A stretch of DNA of 6,219 nt from NCBI GenBank assembly GCA_021805955.1, contig JAJZDO010001062.1, positions 1 to 6,219 on the forward strand. Direction: 5' to 3'. This DNA is from Acidobacteriota bacterium (GTDB lineage Bacteria; Acidobacteriota; Terriglobia; Terriglobales; Acidobacteriaceae). Made by a program: the position numbers and the translations under genes. The notes beneath the pieces are model-generated. The model saw only the letters and a program-made list of their open reading frames with translations, made no database searches and was not told where the DNA came from. Below, one piece after another: positions 6,154 through 6,219 of the stretch. Numbering within the stretch: the stretch's first letter is position 1; the number at the start of each line of letters is the position of its first letter.

Positions 6154-6163
6154 ATTCCTGCAC

Positions 6164-6219
6164 GTGGCAGGACTTTTATTTATTCTTTCCGCGCCTTCCG
6201 GTTCGGGAAAATCCACGCT
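6164..6219 (+). CDS. gmk: Guanylate kinase, N-terminal fragment cut by the window end
   Basis: The first 18 codons read (M)AGLLFILSAPSGSGKST from a GTG start. The strand-plus-P-loop SAPSGSGKST is the typical opening of guanylate kinase, which phosphorylates GMP to GDP with ATP. A Shine-Dalgarno AGGAG at 6149-6153 supports the start, and the position directly after yicC is the usual one for gmk. The fragment is open at the window edge, so nothing can be said about the rest of the enzyme. The family is inferred from the P-loop context plus gene order; other P-loop kinases begin similarly but are less likely here. Confidence 0.85.
   Translation, partial: MAGLLFILSAPSGSGKST

Noticed and set aside
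5471..6163. 230-codon minus-strand frame opposite yicC
   Set aside because: Ser/Arg-rich low-complexity translation, typical of an antisense shadow; yicC on the plus strand is unambiguous.

Overview
This looks like ordinary core chromosome from a Gram-negative bacterium of moderately high GC. The best guess is an acidobacterium of the Terriglobia type. That rests on three things I recognise, not on a search: the SYLF protein with paired cysteines, the wording of the HU arm region, and an MsbA-like exporter placed directly ahead of yicC and gmk. No mobile element, CRISPR array, tRNA or rRNA is visible.

Left half, minus strand. A secreted SYLF (Ysc84-type) lipid-binding protein (201-887) is followed by a 10-bp hairpin (151-180). 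A 358-base gap comes next, holding only a doubtful 50-codon plus-strand ORF. Then come a NarL/LuxR-type regulator whose receiver domain has lost its phosphorylation residues (1246-1935) and, upstream of it, dcd, the dCTP deaminase (2024-2578).

Centre. dcd and a gene for the nucleoid protein HU (2755-3024, TTG start) are transcribed away from each other. Their two best promoters share one -35 region at 2675-2681. HU ends in a strong 15-bp terminator hairpin.

Right half, plus strand. A compact operon starts with an MsbA-like lipid exporter (3349-5202), possibly preceded by a 45-residue basic peptide that overlaps it by ATGA. It continues with yicC (5199-6119, also joined by an ATGA overlap) and then gmk, guanylate kinase, of which only the first 18 codons lie in the window (from 6164, GTG start). 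The operon therefore combines envelope lipid export, RNA turnover and GMP phosphorylation. The gmk start region contains small competing hairpins over its Shine-Dalgarno and start codon.

I see no clearly new multi-gene system. The points most worth a second look are the phosphorylation-dead regulator, the interlocked dcd/HU promoters, the gmk leader hairpins and two small ORFs.
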